64,000 bases of DNA from JAAXHH01 sp965248395. Lineage in GTDB: Bacteria > JAAXHH01. Below are positions 52,610 through 62,342 of this stretch, piece by piece. The translations under genes were made by a program, and so were the position numbers. How positions within the stretch are numbered: the first letter of the stretch is position 1; each line of letters starts with the position of its first letter. The DNA is taken from the NCBI GenBank assembly GCA_965248395.1, contig OZ252103.1:1178001-1242000 (forward strand), given 5' to 3'. The notes below the pieces were generated by a model. It was not told the origin of the DNA, ran no database searches, and saw only the letters and a program-made list of their open reading frames with translations.

Positions 52610-55444
52610 ATGCGATTGTCATCTGTCCTACTACTCGTGTTGCTCAGTGTATGGCCCTTGGCGGCCCAGGAAAACGGCGGCCTGGAGGGCAGGGTGGCAA
52701 CCGAAGACGGAATGGCGTTATTCGGTGCCAATATCGTCGTCAGGGGAAACGCGATCGAAGGTCTGCTGGGAACGACGAGCGACGGAGAAGGAATGTATCG
52801 AATCGATGGCCTGCCGCCGGGCGACTACGAGGTCACCGTGTCCTTTCTCGGCTACGAATCGGTCATCACGTCCAATGTCGGGATCAGGAACGGTGAAGCC
52901 ATGCGGCTCGACATCGACCTGGCCGCCACGACGCTGATCGGTCAGCAGATCGTGGTATCGGCTTCCCGCAAGCAGGAAAAGCTGCTGGACGCACCGGCTT
53001 CCGTGTCCGTGGTCGAACTGGACGAAATCACGAGCCGGCCGTCCCTGTCGGTAACCGATTATATCAACGACCTGAGCGGCGTGGACCAGGCTAAGGTCGG
53101 CGTCATGCAGAGCAGCACGGTGATCCGTGGATTCAACCGCACGTTTACCGGATCCCTGCTCACGATGGTGGACAACCGCATCGCGCGGATCGCCTCGCTC
53201 CGGCTTAACCAATCCGGTTCCATACCCATCACGAACGAGGACATCCAGCGCATCGAGGTCGTTCGCGGTCCGGGATCGGCCCTGTACGGTCCCAACAGCG
53301 CCAACGGGGTCATGCACATCGTCACCCGCTCCCCCTTCGGTTCGGAGGGTAATTCCATCGCTGTCTACGGCGGCGAACGCAGTCTCCGCAAGGCGACCTT
53401 CCGGCACGCCAGCAGCGTCAACGACAAAATCGGTTTCAAGGTATCGGGCGAGTATATTAAAGCCCGCGAATGGGAATACGACGACCCTGCGGAAGTGGTC
53501 CCCCGGGATAACGACAACGATCGCCTGATAGGGGAAATACGGGTCGATTTCCAGCCCACGGACGACCTGTCCGTGATCACCTCGGCCGGATATTCACGGA
53601 TCCATGGCATTCAGATGACCGGGCAAGGCGCCGCCCAGGCCGACGAGTGGTCCACCCGGTTCTTTCAGGCCCGGACCCAGTACAAGGGCTGGTTCGCGCA
53701 GATCTTCCACAACCGGAACGACGCGGGCAATACCAGGCTGCTTCGGACCAACCAGCCTATCGTGGATACGTCCGCCCTCACTGTCATGCAGCTTCAGCAC
53801 AACTTCGGGCTGGGCGACAGGCAACAGTTCACCTACGGCGCCGACGTGTTGCTGACCCGTCCGAACACCGGAGGCACGACCCACGGCATCAACGAAGCGA
53901 TCGACAACCTCAATGAATACGGGTTCTACGTGCAAAGCGAAACGACCGTGAACGATCAGGTCAGTTTGATGCTGGCCGGACGTATCGACGAACACAGCAA
54001 TATCGAAAATCCGGTGTTTTCGCCCCGGGCCGCCCTGGTGTTCAAGCCTTCGACAGAGAGTACGCTCAGGTTAACCTATAACCGGGCGTTCAGCACGCCC
54101 AGTTCTCTGAATTTCTTCCTGGACCTCAAGGCAAGCTCCGATCCATTCGGCCTGGGCATGAATTTCGGCGCGCTGGGCCTGGGTCCGGACCGCACCATCG
54201 ACCTGCGCACGCAGGGCGTCGCCTCGCAGTTCACGTTCAGGCGGGGGGGCGGCGGCCTGCCCATGTACCGTTCGCCCTTCGCCCCGGTGGCCGGACTGCC
54301 CGTGGACACTTTCCTCCCCATGAACGATCCGCAAAGCACCAATCTCCTGTGGGGCGTGGCCCGGGGGGCCGTGCTGGCCCAGCTTACGCCGCAACTGCAG
54401 GCGCTGGCGACCGGAGCCATAACGCAGCAACTGATCGGGTTGGGTTTTACAGCCGAAGCGGCGGCGCTGGCGGCCGCACAGAAAGCCGCTCAACTGACCG
54501 CCGCGTTCCCGGGCATCATCCCGTCCGCACTGCCGGGATTGACCAATTCGCTGGGCATATTGGACACGGGGACGGGTTCATTCAACCCGGTCGATCCGGC
54601 GTCGGTCACGGATATAGACAAGATCAGGTCGTCCATTACGGAGACTTTCGAAGTGGGATACAAGGGCGTTATCGGCAACAGGCTGGTGCTGACCGCGGAT
54701 TTCTACCGGAACAAAATCCACGATTTCATCAGTTCCATACACATCGTGACCCCCAACGTGTTCCTTGATCCCGGTCCGTTGAGCACGGCTCTTGGATCGG
54801 GCATCGCGCAACAGCTCGCGGACCCGGCCAACGCGGAACTCGCAGCGGCCGCCGCCGCGATTGATAATCCGGCCGCCGGCGTGGGCGGTAACGGGGATGG
54901 ATCGCCGGTGGACGAACTGACCCGCATCTTCGTCAGTACCGCGGCGAAGATACCCTTCGGCACGGTGACCCCGGAGGAAGCTTCGGATCCCAACGCCGTG
55001 ATGTTGACCTTCCGGAACTTCGGTAACGTAACGTACTACGGCACGGACCTGGGATTCTCCTTTTATCCCAACAATATGTGGAACGTATCGGGCAGCTACT
55101 CCTACTTCAGCGACAATCTTTTCGAAAACGTGGACGGCATCGACGACATCTCCCTGAACGCGGCGCGGCACAAGTTATCTGCGGCGATCGGGTTCAAACC
55201 GCCCAATACTTCGCTCACCCTCGGCACCCGTCTCCGTTACCGGGGTACCTTCAAGATGGCAGACGGGGTATACGCCGGCGACGTGGATTCCAATACCATC
55301 GTGGACGTGAATGCCTCCTACGAGTATTCGAAGATCACTTTGAGCGTGGAAGCCAGCAACCTGCTCAACAGCGAATACCAGGCTTTCGTGGGAGCGCCGA
55401 TGATCGGACGCATGGTCATGGCGGGTCTCGCTGTACGGTTCTGA
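52610..55444 (+). CDS. TonB-dependent receptor with carboxypeptidase-like N-terminal domain (copy 1)
   Basis: 944 residues. Signal peptide about 1-19 (LLLVLLSVWPLAAQ). A carboxypeptidase-regulatory-like domain at about 22-95 (GGLEGRVATEDG, DGEGMYRIDGLPPGDYEVTV) is followed by the plug (VVSASRKQEKLLDAPASV, VIRGFNRTFTGSLLTMVDNR, IQRIEVVRGPGSALYGPNSA) and a 22-strand-type barrel ending MVMAGLAVRF, with a C-terminal Phe. Loops include an Ala-rich helical insert near 585-645 (LTPQLQALATGAITQQLIGL...). It should import a bulky substrate using TonB energy. GGGAG precedes the ATG. The next gene is a close paralogue. Confidence 0.93.
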   Translation: MRLSSVLLLVLLSVWPLAAQENGGLEGRVATEDGMALFGANIVVRGNAIEGLLGTTSDGEGMYRIDGLPPGDYEVTVSFLGYESVITSNVGIRNGEAMRLDIDLAATTLIGQQIVVSASRKQEKLLDAPASVSVVELDEITSRPSLSVTDYINDLSGVDQAKVGVMQSSTVIRGFNRTFTGSLLTMVDNRIARIASLRLNQSGSIPITNEDIQRIEVVRGPGSALYGPNSANGVMHIVTRSPFGSEGNSIAVYGGERSLRKATFRHASSVNDKIGFKVSGEYIKAREWEYDDPAEVVPRDNDNDRLIGEIRVDFQPTDDLSVITSAGYSRIHGIQMTGQGAAQADEWSTRFFQARTQYKGWFAQIFHNRNDAGNTRLLRTNQPIVDTSALTVMQLQHNFGLGDRQQFTYGADVLLTRPNTGGTTHGINEAIDNLNEYGFYVQSETTVNDQVSLMLAGRIDEHSNIENPVFSPRAALVFKPSTESTLRLTYNRAFSTPSSLNFFLDLKASSDPFGLGMNFGALGLGPDRTIDLRTQGVASQFTFRRGGGGLPMYRSPFAPVAGLPVDTFLPMNDPQSTNLLWGVARGAVLAQLTPQLQALATGAITQQLIGLGFTAEAAALAAAQKAAQLTAAFPGIIPSALPGLTNSLGILDTGTGSFNPVDPASVTDIDKIRSSITETFEVGYKGVIGNRLVLTADFYRNKIHDFISSIHIVTPNVFLDPGPLSTALGSGIAQQLADPANAELAAAAAAIDNPAAGVGGNGDGSPVDELTRIFVSTAAKIPFGTVTPEEASDPNAVMLTFRNFGNVTYYGTDLGFSFYPNNMWNVSGSYSYFSDNLFENVDGIDDISLNAARHKLSAAIGFKPPNTSLTLGTRLRYRGTFKMADGVYAGDVDSNTIVDVNASYEYSKITLSVEASNLLNSEYQAFVGAPMIGRMVMAGLAVRF

Positions 55445-55456
55445 CGGACGGCATGG

Positions 55457-55520
55457 CCTGGACTGGCCCGGATTGGCTCTGACTAACCCGGACTGGGCTG
55501 GCCTGGATTGGCCGGTCTGG
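55457..55520. repeat. Imperfect decamer tandem repeat between TonB-receptor genes
   Basis: Units of the form CCYGGAYTGG: CCTGGACTGG (55457), CCCGGATTGG (55467), CTCTGACTAA (55477), CCCGGACTGG (55487), a 5-base GCTGG, CCTGGATTGG (55502) and CCGGTCTGG (55512). The repeat starts 12 bases after the first receptor gene. A second GC-rich repeat of CCCGTA(C/T) units lies at about 55641-55668. Downstream, TTGATT (55553-55558), 17 bases, TATACA (55576-55581) is a weak promoter for the second receptor. Function of the repeats unknown. Confidence 0.7.
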
Positions 55521-55695
55521 CCGCCGACAAACGGCTTGACAAAGTCGCTGGTTTGATTAACCTTCAACATACCGTTATACAAAACGAAATAGCCGGTTCG
55601 AGCGAAAACCGCACGCCCCATCGTATCCGAAGTTGCATGAACCCCGTACGCCCGTATGCCCGTACGCCTCATTCCCGTGGGAAGGAGACCCTGAC

Positions 55696-58470
55696 ATGCG
55701 CCTGACAGCCTCTTTTCTGGCCCTGATGTTCAGCGTCCTCCCGGTAGCGGCGCAGGATGCGGGCAGCCTGACAGGAAAGGTGTTATCCGAGGCCGGGGAA
55801 GTCCTTCTCGGAGCCAATATCGCGGTCAAGGGACCGGGGATCGAAGGGCTGCGGGGCGCGACGAGCGATGACCGGGGAATGTACCGCGTAGATGGCCTTC
55901 CCGCCGGTGAGTACGAAGTCACCGTGTCTTTTCTGGGTTTCGAGAAGGACACCTCGAAGAATGTGACGGTACGGGGCGGACAGGACACGGTAAGGGATTT
56001 CAACCTGGCCGCCACGGTTCTCGTGGGCCAGCAGGTCGTAGTGTCCGCCTCCCGAAAGCAGGAAAAGGCGCTGGACGCCCCGGCATCTGTCGAAGTCGTC
56101 GAAATGAAGGACATCCGGGATTCCCAGGCGCTCACCGCCAATGAACATATCAAGGACCTCAGCGGGGTCGACTACGCGAAGACGGGCATCGTGCAGGCCA
56201 GCACCGTGATCCGCGGTTTCAACAAGGCTTTGTCGGGCCTCATGCTCACCATGGTGGACAACCGGATCGCACGGATTCCGTCGCTGCGCATCAACTCCTT
56301 CCAAGTCATACCGATCACCACCGAGGACATCGAACGCATCGAGATCGTCCGCGGTCCCGGTTCGGCGCTTTATGGCCCCAACAGCTCCAACGGCGTGATG
56401 CACATCATATCCAGGTCCCCCTTCGGATCGGAAGGCAACTTCGTGTCCCTCTCCGGGGGGGAACGCAACCTGCGCAAGGCGTCGTTCCGGCATGCGAGCA
56501 GTGTCAACGACAAGATAGGACTCAAGATCTCGGGCAAGTACCTGAAGGCCCGGGACTGGGAATACCACGAGCCCGAGGAGATCGTGCCGCGCAATCTCAA
56601 CATCGACGGCCAGTACGGGGAAATCAGGCTCGACGTGCGTCCTTCGGATGAACTGACGTTCATCACCTCGGCGGGATATTCCAAAAGCACCAGCATCCAG
56701 ATGACGGGACAGGGTTCTGCCCAGGGTAAAGACTGGGTGTACAGTTACCTCCAGGGCCGTGTGCTGTACAAAGGCTGGTTCGGCCAGTTTTTCTACAACA
56801 AGAGCGACGCGGGAGCTACCAGGTTGCTGCGCACTGATGAGAGCATTGTGGACAAGTCGTCGTTAACCGTTATGCAGTTGCAGCACACCTCGGACATCGG
56901 CGATCGTCAGCAGTTCATCTACGGCGCGGACCTGCTGCTCACCCGTCCGCGGACCGAAGGGACCATCCACGGGGAAAACGAGGACGATGACGAAACCAAT
57001 GAATACGGGGTCTACCTGCAGAGCGAGACCAAGTTCACCGATCAGGTAAGCCTGATGCTGGCCGGGCGCCTGGACGAGCACAACAGGCTGGAAAACCCGG
57101 TATTCTCGCCCCGGGCGGCGCTGGTATTGAAACCCAATCCGGAAAGTACCTTCAGACTCACCTATAACCGGGCGTTCAATACGCCCACGGTTACGACGTT
57201 TTCGCTGGACCTAAAGGCGGTTTCCGACGCCTTCGGTTTAGGCACACTTTTCGGTGGGCTGGGGCTGGGACCCGAGAACACCATCGATATCCGGTCGTAC
57301 GGCGCAGCCAATCCGTTTAACTTCCGCCGTGACGAAGCCGGTCTGCCCATGTACCGGTCGCCCTTCGCCACCGTGGCCGGGCTCTCCAGAGATACTTTCC
57401 TCCGCCTCGACGATCCGGCTGCAACCAACCTGCTTTGGGGGGCGGCAAGGGGGCTGGTGGTCTCCGAGATGGTCAAGCAACTGGGCGTGGATAGCAAGGG
57501 CCTTGTAACACCGGAACTGGCTGCCGAGTTCACCGGCGTGATCCCAGAGTATCTCACCGGGTTGAGGAACACCCTGGGACTACTCAACCCGGAAACGCAG
57601 GAATTCGATCCCTATGACGTCTCGTCCGTACAGGACATTGCCAAGATTCAGCCGACCACCACGCAGACCCTCGAGGCCGGCTACAAGGGCATCATCAATA
57701 ACAAACTGGTCGTGGCCGCCGATTTCTACCGAACGCAGATGAAAAATTACACCCTGCCATTATGGATATTCACGCCCTCCGTTTTTCTCGACGCCGGATC
57801 CCTGCGTAGCGCCTTGAGCCAGGGTATCGCCGACTACCTGGCGGACCCCGCGAACGCGCAACTGGCCGGTCTGATCACGTTGCTCGACCAACCAGCTTTT
57901 GGCGGCAACGGGAACGGCGACCACGCGGATGAAGTCAACGAGTACATTGTTCAGATCGCGAACGGCGCCGCTATGATTCCCTTCGGCACCGTGACTCCCG
58001 AGCAGGTCACCGACCCAACCGCGGTCGCGCTGACTTACCGAAATTTCGGCGACGTTACGGTCTACGGCGCCGACATGGGGTTTTCCTATTTCCCCAACCG
58101 GTCGTGGAGCATCACGGGCAGCTACTCCTATATCAACAGGAACCTGTTTGAAAACGTGGAGAACCTCGGCGACGTCCCCCTGAATGCGCCGAAGCACAAG
58201 TTTGGCGGTGGTGTTACGTTCCGCCCGACCAACAAGCCCTTTTCCCTGGGCGGGAAGGTCAGCTACCGCGGATCCTTCCCGATGCTGGACGGCGTATATG
58301 CCGGTCCCGTGAATTCCTACACCCTTATGGACGCAAACGCCGCCTACGAGTTTTCCCATATCACCGTAAGCGTGGAAGCCAGCAACCTGCTGAACAAGAA
58401 GTACCGGTCCTTCGTCGGCGCCCCGGAAATCGGTCGTCTGCTTTCCGCCGGCGTAGCCGTGCGGTTCTGA
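55696..58470 (+). CDS. TonB-dependent receptor, carboxypeptidase-like N-terminal domain (copy 2)
   Basis: 924 residues from the ATG at 55696 with GAAGGAGA 7 bases upstream; the frame also reaches a start at 55633 that lacks this. Same layout as copy 1: signal peptide (about 1-20), carboxypeptidase-regulatory-like domain, plug (VVSASRKQEKALDAPASV, IERIEIVRGPGSALYGPNSS), barrel ending LLSAGVAVRF. Much of the plug and N-terminal domain is alike between copies, while the extracellular loops differ (here MVKQLGVDSKGLVTPELAA in place of the Ala-rich loop). This points to tandem duplication and divergence of substrate range. It ends 61 bases before a strong terminator. Confidence 0.93.
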   Translation: MRLTASFLALMFSVLPVAAQDAGSLTGKVLSEAGEVLLGANIAVKGPGIEGLRGATSDDRGMYRVDGLPAGEYEVTVSFLGFEKDTSKNVTVRGGQDTVRDFNLAATVLVGQQVVVSASRKQEKALDAPASVEVVEMKDIRDSQALTANEHIKDLSGVDYAKTGIVQASTVIRGFNKALSGLMLTMVDNRIARIPSLRINSFQVIPITTEDIERIEIVRGPGSALYGPNSSNGVMHIISRSPFGSEGNFVSLSGGERNLRKASFRHASSVNDKIGLKISGKYLKARDWEYHEPEEIVPRNLNIDGQYGEIRLDVRPSDELTFITSAGYSKSTSIQMTGQGSAQGKDWVYSYLQGRVLYKGWFGQFFYNKSDAGATRLLRTDESIVDKSSLTVMQLQHTSDIGDRQQFIYGADLLLTRPRTEGTIHGENEDDDETNEYGVYLQSETKFTDQVSLMLAGRLDEHNRLENPVFSPRAALVLKPNPESTFRLTYNRAFNTPTVTTFSLDLKAVSDAFGLGTLFGGLGLGPENTIDIRSYGAANPFNFRRDEAGLPMYRSPFATVAGLSRDTFLRLDDPAATNLLWGAARGLVVSEMVKQLGVDSKGLVTPELAAEFTGVIPEYLTGLRNTLGLLNPETQEFDPYDVSSVQDIAKIQPTTTQTLEAGYKGIINNKLVVAADFYRTQMKNYTLPLWIFTPSVFLDAGSLRSALSQGIADYLADPANAQLAGLITLLDQPAFGGNGNGDHADEVNEYIVQIANGAAMIPFGTVTPEQVTDPTAVALTYRNFGDVTVYGADMGFSYFPNRSWSITGSYSYINRNLFENVENLGDVPLNAPKHKFGGGVTFRPTNKPFSLGGKVSYRGSFPMLDGVYAGPVNSYTLMDANAAYEFSHITVSVEASNLLNKKYRSFVGAPEIGRLLSAGVAVRF

Positions 58471-58531
58471 GTCTTCCAGCCTGAAAAGGCGCCGGGCTCG
58501 TTCGTATTCATTGAACCGCGGACCGTCCGAT

Positions 58532-58562
58532 CAACGGGCTTTCTCCTGGCCCGTTGTTTTTT
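58532..58562 (+). terminator. Intrinsic terminator after the TonB receptor pair
   Basis: CAACGGGC (58532-58539) pairs perfectly with GCCCGTTG (58549-58556) across a 9-base loop, followed by six T (58557-58562). Confidence 0.87.
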
Positions 58563-58771
58563 GCCGCTTTAAAACCTATCGGGAATGATTTCGCTCCCAC
58601 GGTGGTCTAATCCTGGGGCGGTTGCGCATTCGGCTTCGCGACCATCGAAACGATCCTTCACCGCAGACTGCAACTTTATGGTCGGAATACCGTGAAATCC
58701 ATTATGAGGGCAGCCCGCACAGCGACTGTGCTGACCCTGGCCTTGACGAGCGCGGACGGCCCATAATTGGC

Positions 58772-58800
58772 TTGACACGGGGTGGGACGGCTCGTAAGAT
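58772..58800 (+). promoter_or_regulatory. Near-consensus promoter for the peptidase-propeller-barrel gene
   Basis: TTGACA (58772-58777), 17-base spacer, TAAGAT (58795-58800, 4/6). The start would be near 58807, so the ATG at 58799 lies inside the -10 box and cannot be used; the ATG at 58826 with AAGGAG is the real start. The 58471-58825 gap (355 bp) holds this promoter and the preceding terminator, nothing else. Confidence 0.7.
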
Positions 58801-58825
58801 GAGACCATTCTCAAGGAGACTGAAA

Positions 58826-61800
58826 ATGCCACATTGGGTGCGGTATATACTGGCGGTTTTGTGCCTGCTTGCCACGCCGACGGTTGTGTTTGCGCAAGGG
58901 GACTACTTCGGGCGGAACAAGGTCCAGTACCGCGACTTCAAGTGGGAAATCATCTCCACGCCCCACTTCGAGATCTACTACTACCAGGGCGAGGAGGAGG
59001 CCGCCTATGACGCCGCGAGGATGGCGGAAAGATCGTATAACCGGCTGAGCCGCATTCTCCAGCACAGGTTCAGCGACAAGGTCCCGATCATCCTGTACGC
59101 CTCCCACACCGACTTCCAGCAGACCAATGTCCTGCCTGGCTTCATAAGCGAGGGCACTGGCGGCGTAACTGAGTTCAACAAGAACCGCATACTGCTTCCT
59201 TTTACGGGATCGTACGCGGAGTTGGAACACGTCCTCACCCACGAACTCGTTCACGCCTTCCAGGGTGACGTGTTGTACGGCGCTGGCCCAGGCGTTTCCA
59301 TTCTGAATCCCATGGCCTTCGTCGCGCCCCTGTGGTTCATGGAAGGCATGGCCGAGTACCTTTCTCTGGGACGGATCGACGCGTATACCCACATGTGGCT
59401 TCGTGACGCCGCGCTGCAGGGTTACCTTCCCCCTTCCATCCCGGCCATGGACTACAGTTTTGGCGTATACCGGTTCGGACAGGCGCTGTTCGCCTACATC
59501 GGCGACCGGTACGGAGATCGGAAAATCGGCGAAATACTCCGCAAGGCGGGACGCATGCGAAACATGAACGAAGCTTTTCGTTCCGCCATAGGCAAGGATA
59601 TCGAGAAGCTTTCCGATGAATGGAACGAGCATATACGCAAGACCTACCTACCGCAGATAAAGGATTACGACAAGCCGCAGTCCTTTGCCCGGCAACTGAC
59701 CGACGTCCGGGAATCCCGGGCGGGTTTTCACCTCGCCCCGGCCATTTCGCCACGCGGTGACAAGCTGGTTTTCATCTCCAACAATAGTCTGTACAACGAC
59801 ATTTATCTCGCCTCCGCCATCAACGGCGAAGTCATCTCCAAGCTCGTCGAAGGCGAACGCTCGGCCGATTTCGAGTCATTGCGGTTTTTTTCCACGTCGA
59901 TTTCATGGTCGCCCAATGAACAGTACATCGCCTTTCCGGCCAAGGTAGGAGCTCGGGATGCCCTGTACATCATGGATGTCAGGCAGAAGAAGGTGATCAG
60001 ACGCATCAAGGTCGACCTGGACGGCGCCACCTCGCCAAGCTGGTCGCCCGATGGCAACAAGCTGGTGTTCGTAGGTCTCCAGGGCGGGCAGTCCGACCTG
60101 TACGTGGTAGACGCCTCGGGGGGAAATCTAAAGGCCCTGACCCGGGACCGTTACACGGACCGCGATCCAGTGTGGTCCCCGGATGGTAACAAGATCGCCT
60201 TTTCCACGGACCGGGGTGAAGTGACCAATTTCCGAACGCTCACCTTCGGGTACCAGCAATTGGCGGTGTACGACCTGGCCACGGGAAAGATTGAAAAGAT
60301 CCCCGACCAGTACGGAAAAAGCATTTCGCCACAGTGGTCCGCCGACGGCGAGAAGATCGCCTTTATTTCAGATCGCACCGGCGTCTCCAACATCTTTATC
60401 TGGGACAGAAAGTCCGGCGAGACCTATCAGATCACCAATATCCTGACCGGCGTGACCAACGTTACGGCCGCCGGACCGGCCATAAGCTGGGCGCAGAAGA
60501 GCGACCGACTGGTCTTTTCCGCCCTGTCCTGGGGAGGATTCGACCTGTTTGCCATCATCAACCCGGCCGGGTTGATGAAGGAGCCCTACGATCACGACAG
60601 GGCGGCGGCGCCCGGAGCCGCACCGACGGCCCAGCAACTGGCCCCTCCTTTAAGAACCGAACCGCCGGACGAACCCCTGGCTGCCGATGACGGCGATACC
60701 ACCGCGCCGGACATTTCGGCGACAGTGGTTGAGCCCATATCGATGTCGCCGGACACCACTACTCTGTCGGAGCAGTCTCTTTCGAAGGCCACGCCGGAAG
60801 CGGTAACCCCGGTCCAGACCATAGTGACGGCGCCGCCGGACACCTCTTCCGCCACGGTGGAAATGGAACCGGACGACCTGTCCGCGGTTACGGAGCAGGA
60901 CGAAGATTCCGAGGATTCAGAACTGCCTTCGCGCGTAGCGGACCCTCTGATGCCGTTCCAGCCGTTCATGGGCGGCATCGGTCCGGGAGGCGAGTTGCCC
61001 GATACGACCGCGTGGTCGGACGGCACGTTCAAGAAGAAAAAGTACTCCCCGCGCTTCGGCCTGGATTTCATCGGCGGCAACGCGGGCTACGCCACGAACA
61101 TCGGCCTTGTGGGTAGTTCCATACTAGCCTTCAGCGACATCCTGAACAATCACAACATTCTCATCGGCGCCAACGTATTCGGGTCGTTGACCGACGCAAA
61201 TCTGTTGCTTCAATACACCAACCTTTCGCGTCGAATAAACTGGAGCGTAGCGGCTTTTCAATACCGGTACGACATGTTCTACGACCCTCGCAGTCCCGTA
61301 CTGACCCAGGTAACCACGCAAATAAACCGGGGGATACAGTTTCACGTCAGGCGCCCATTCAGCAAGTTCAACCGGATCGAGCTGGGTATCCAGGGCATCA
61401 ACCGGTCCCGCGAACTGGTGGACGTCAGCTTCAGCTACTTCTATGGTATCCGGAGAACAAGGCGCGGCAGCCTGGGCAGCGTGAATTTCATACAACCCAC
61501 CGTGGCGCTGATCACGGATAACACGCTGTACGGAATAACCGGTCCGATCGCCGGCGGTCGGGGACGCCTCGAAGTGACGCCGACTTTCGGTGAACTGCAA
61601 TTCACCCGCGTCGTCGTCGATTACCGCAAGTATTTTAATGTCCTTCAACGCTACGCTTTCGCTTTTCGGTTTTACGGATTGGCCAGTGAGGGCCGCGACC
61701 AGGAACTCTTTCCATTTGGCGGTCCCTATGATTTCCGTGGGGTGGATTACTGGTCCGTCTGGGGCAGCAAGGTCGCCATGGTCAACGCGGAGTTCCGCTT

Positions 61801-62257
61801 TCCGATGATTGAATTACTGGCCATGGGCTGGCCGCTTCCGCTGGCCTTCCAGCAAATCCGCGGCTCGCTGTTCGTGGACGTGGGAAGCGCGTGGGACCAG
61901 AACACCAGTCCCGAGCAGGCCAACCAGTACGCCGGTTATCCCAACGTGGGCGAATTCAACGAAGGTAGGCTGGACCGGGGCAACGGACTGGGGCCGAGTA
62001 CCATGGAAGAGATTGCAGGAGGACCGGTCGCCGTCGCGTACGGAATCGGCATGAGGGCCCGTCTGGGCTTCCTGATCCTGAAGTTCGACATCGCCCATCA
62101 GCTGGATCTAGGGAGGAAGCCCGACTGGTATAACAATGAAAACCTCCCCAACGTGCCCAAGGGGCTCGAATCGGAGTTTCCCGGTACCCGGTCATATCGT
62201 CTTAGAAACGCGTTGGATGATACTCAGTTCTTCTTTACAATTGGCGCCGATTTCTAG
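58826..62257 (+). CDS. Exported HExxH peptidase-like/TolB-propeller/beta-barrel protein
   Basis: 1143 residues from the ATG at 58826 (AAGGAG 7 bases upstream). Signal peptide 1-24 (ending VFAQ). Residues about 38-280: an MA-clan metallopeptidase-like domain with HELVH at 139-143 and the third ligand Glu173 in WFMEGMAEYLS. About 290-570: a TolB-like propeller with repeated blades (WSPDGNKLVFVG, WSPDGNKIAFST, WSADGEKIAFIS). About 570-740 is an acidic, Ser/Thr/Pro-rich linker. About 745-1143: a beta-barrel like Omp85/BamA C-termini (FPFGGPYDFRGVDYW, MVNAEFRFPMIELL, FFTIGADF) with terminal Phe. It is likely an outer-membrane protein with a periplasmic peptidase/propeller. Whether the peptidase is active is untested. 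Confidence 0.85.
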   Translation: MPHWVRYILAVLCLLATPTVVFAQGDYFGRNKVQYRDFKWEIISTPHFEIYYYQGEEEAAYDAARMAERSYNRLSRILQHRFSDKVPIILYASHTDFQQTNVLPGFISEGTGGVTEFNKNRILLPFTGSYAELEHVLTHELVHAFQGDVLYGAGPGVSILNPMAFVAPLWFMEGMAEYLSLGRIDAYTHMWLRDAALQGYLPPSIPAMDYSFGVYRFGQALFAYIGDRYGDRKIGEILRKAGRMRNMNEAFRSAIGKDIEKLSDEWNEHIRKTYLPQIKDYDKPQSFARQLTDVRESRAGFHLAPAISPRGDKLVFISNNSLYNDIYLASAINGEVISKLVEGERSADFESLRFFSTSISWSPNEQYIAFPAKVGARDALYIMDVRQKKVIRRIKVDLDGATSPSWSPDGNKLVFVGLQGGQSDLYVVDASGGNLKALTRDRYTDRDPVWSPDGNKIAFSTDRGEVTNFRTLTFGYQQLAVYDLATGKIEKIPDQYGKSISPQWSADGEKIAFISDRTGVSNIFIWDRKSGETYQITNILTGVTNVTAAGPAISWAQKSDRLVFSALSWGGFDLFAIINPAGLMKEPYDHDRAAAPGAAPTAQQLAPPLRTEPPDEPLAADDGDTTAPDISATVVEPISMSPDTTTLSEQSLSKATPEAVTPVQTIVTAPPDTSSATVEMEPDDLSAVTEQDEDSEDSELPSRVADPLMPFQPFMGGIGPGGELPDTTAWSDGTFKKKKYSPRFGLDFIGGNAGYATNIGLVGSSILAFSDILNNHNILIGANVFGSLTDANLLLQYTNLSRRINWSVAAFQYRYDMFYDPRSPVLTQVTTQINRGIQFHVRRPFSKFNRIELGIQGINRSRELVDVSFSYFYGIRRTRRGSLGSVNFIQPTVALITDNTLYGITGPIAGGRGRLEVTPTFGELQFTRVVVDYRKYFNVLQRYAFAFRFYGLASEGRDQELFPFGGPYDFRGVDYWSVWGSKVAMVNAEFRFPMIELLAMGWPLPLAFQQIRGSLFVDVGSAWDQNTSPEQANQYAGYPNVGEFNEGRLDRGNGLGPSTMEEIAGGPVAVAYGIGMRARLGFLILKFDIAHQLDLGRKPDWYNNENLPNVPKGLESEFPGTRSYRLRNALDDTQFFFTIGADF

Positions 62258-62342
62258 GTAGTCTCTTCGGCAACCGGCCTGGAATCGGCATGCCGTTCGA
62301 TGATCAACCATTGGTGATACACGGGAGACACGACAGGTATAC

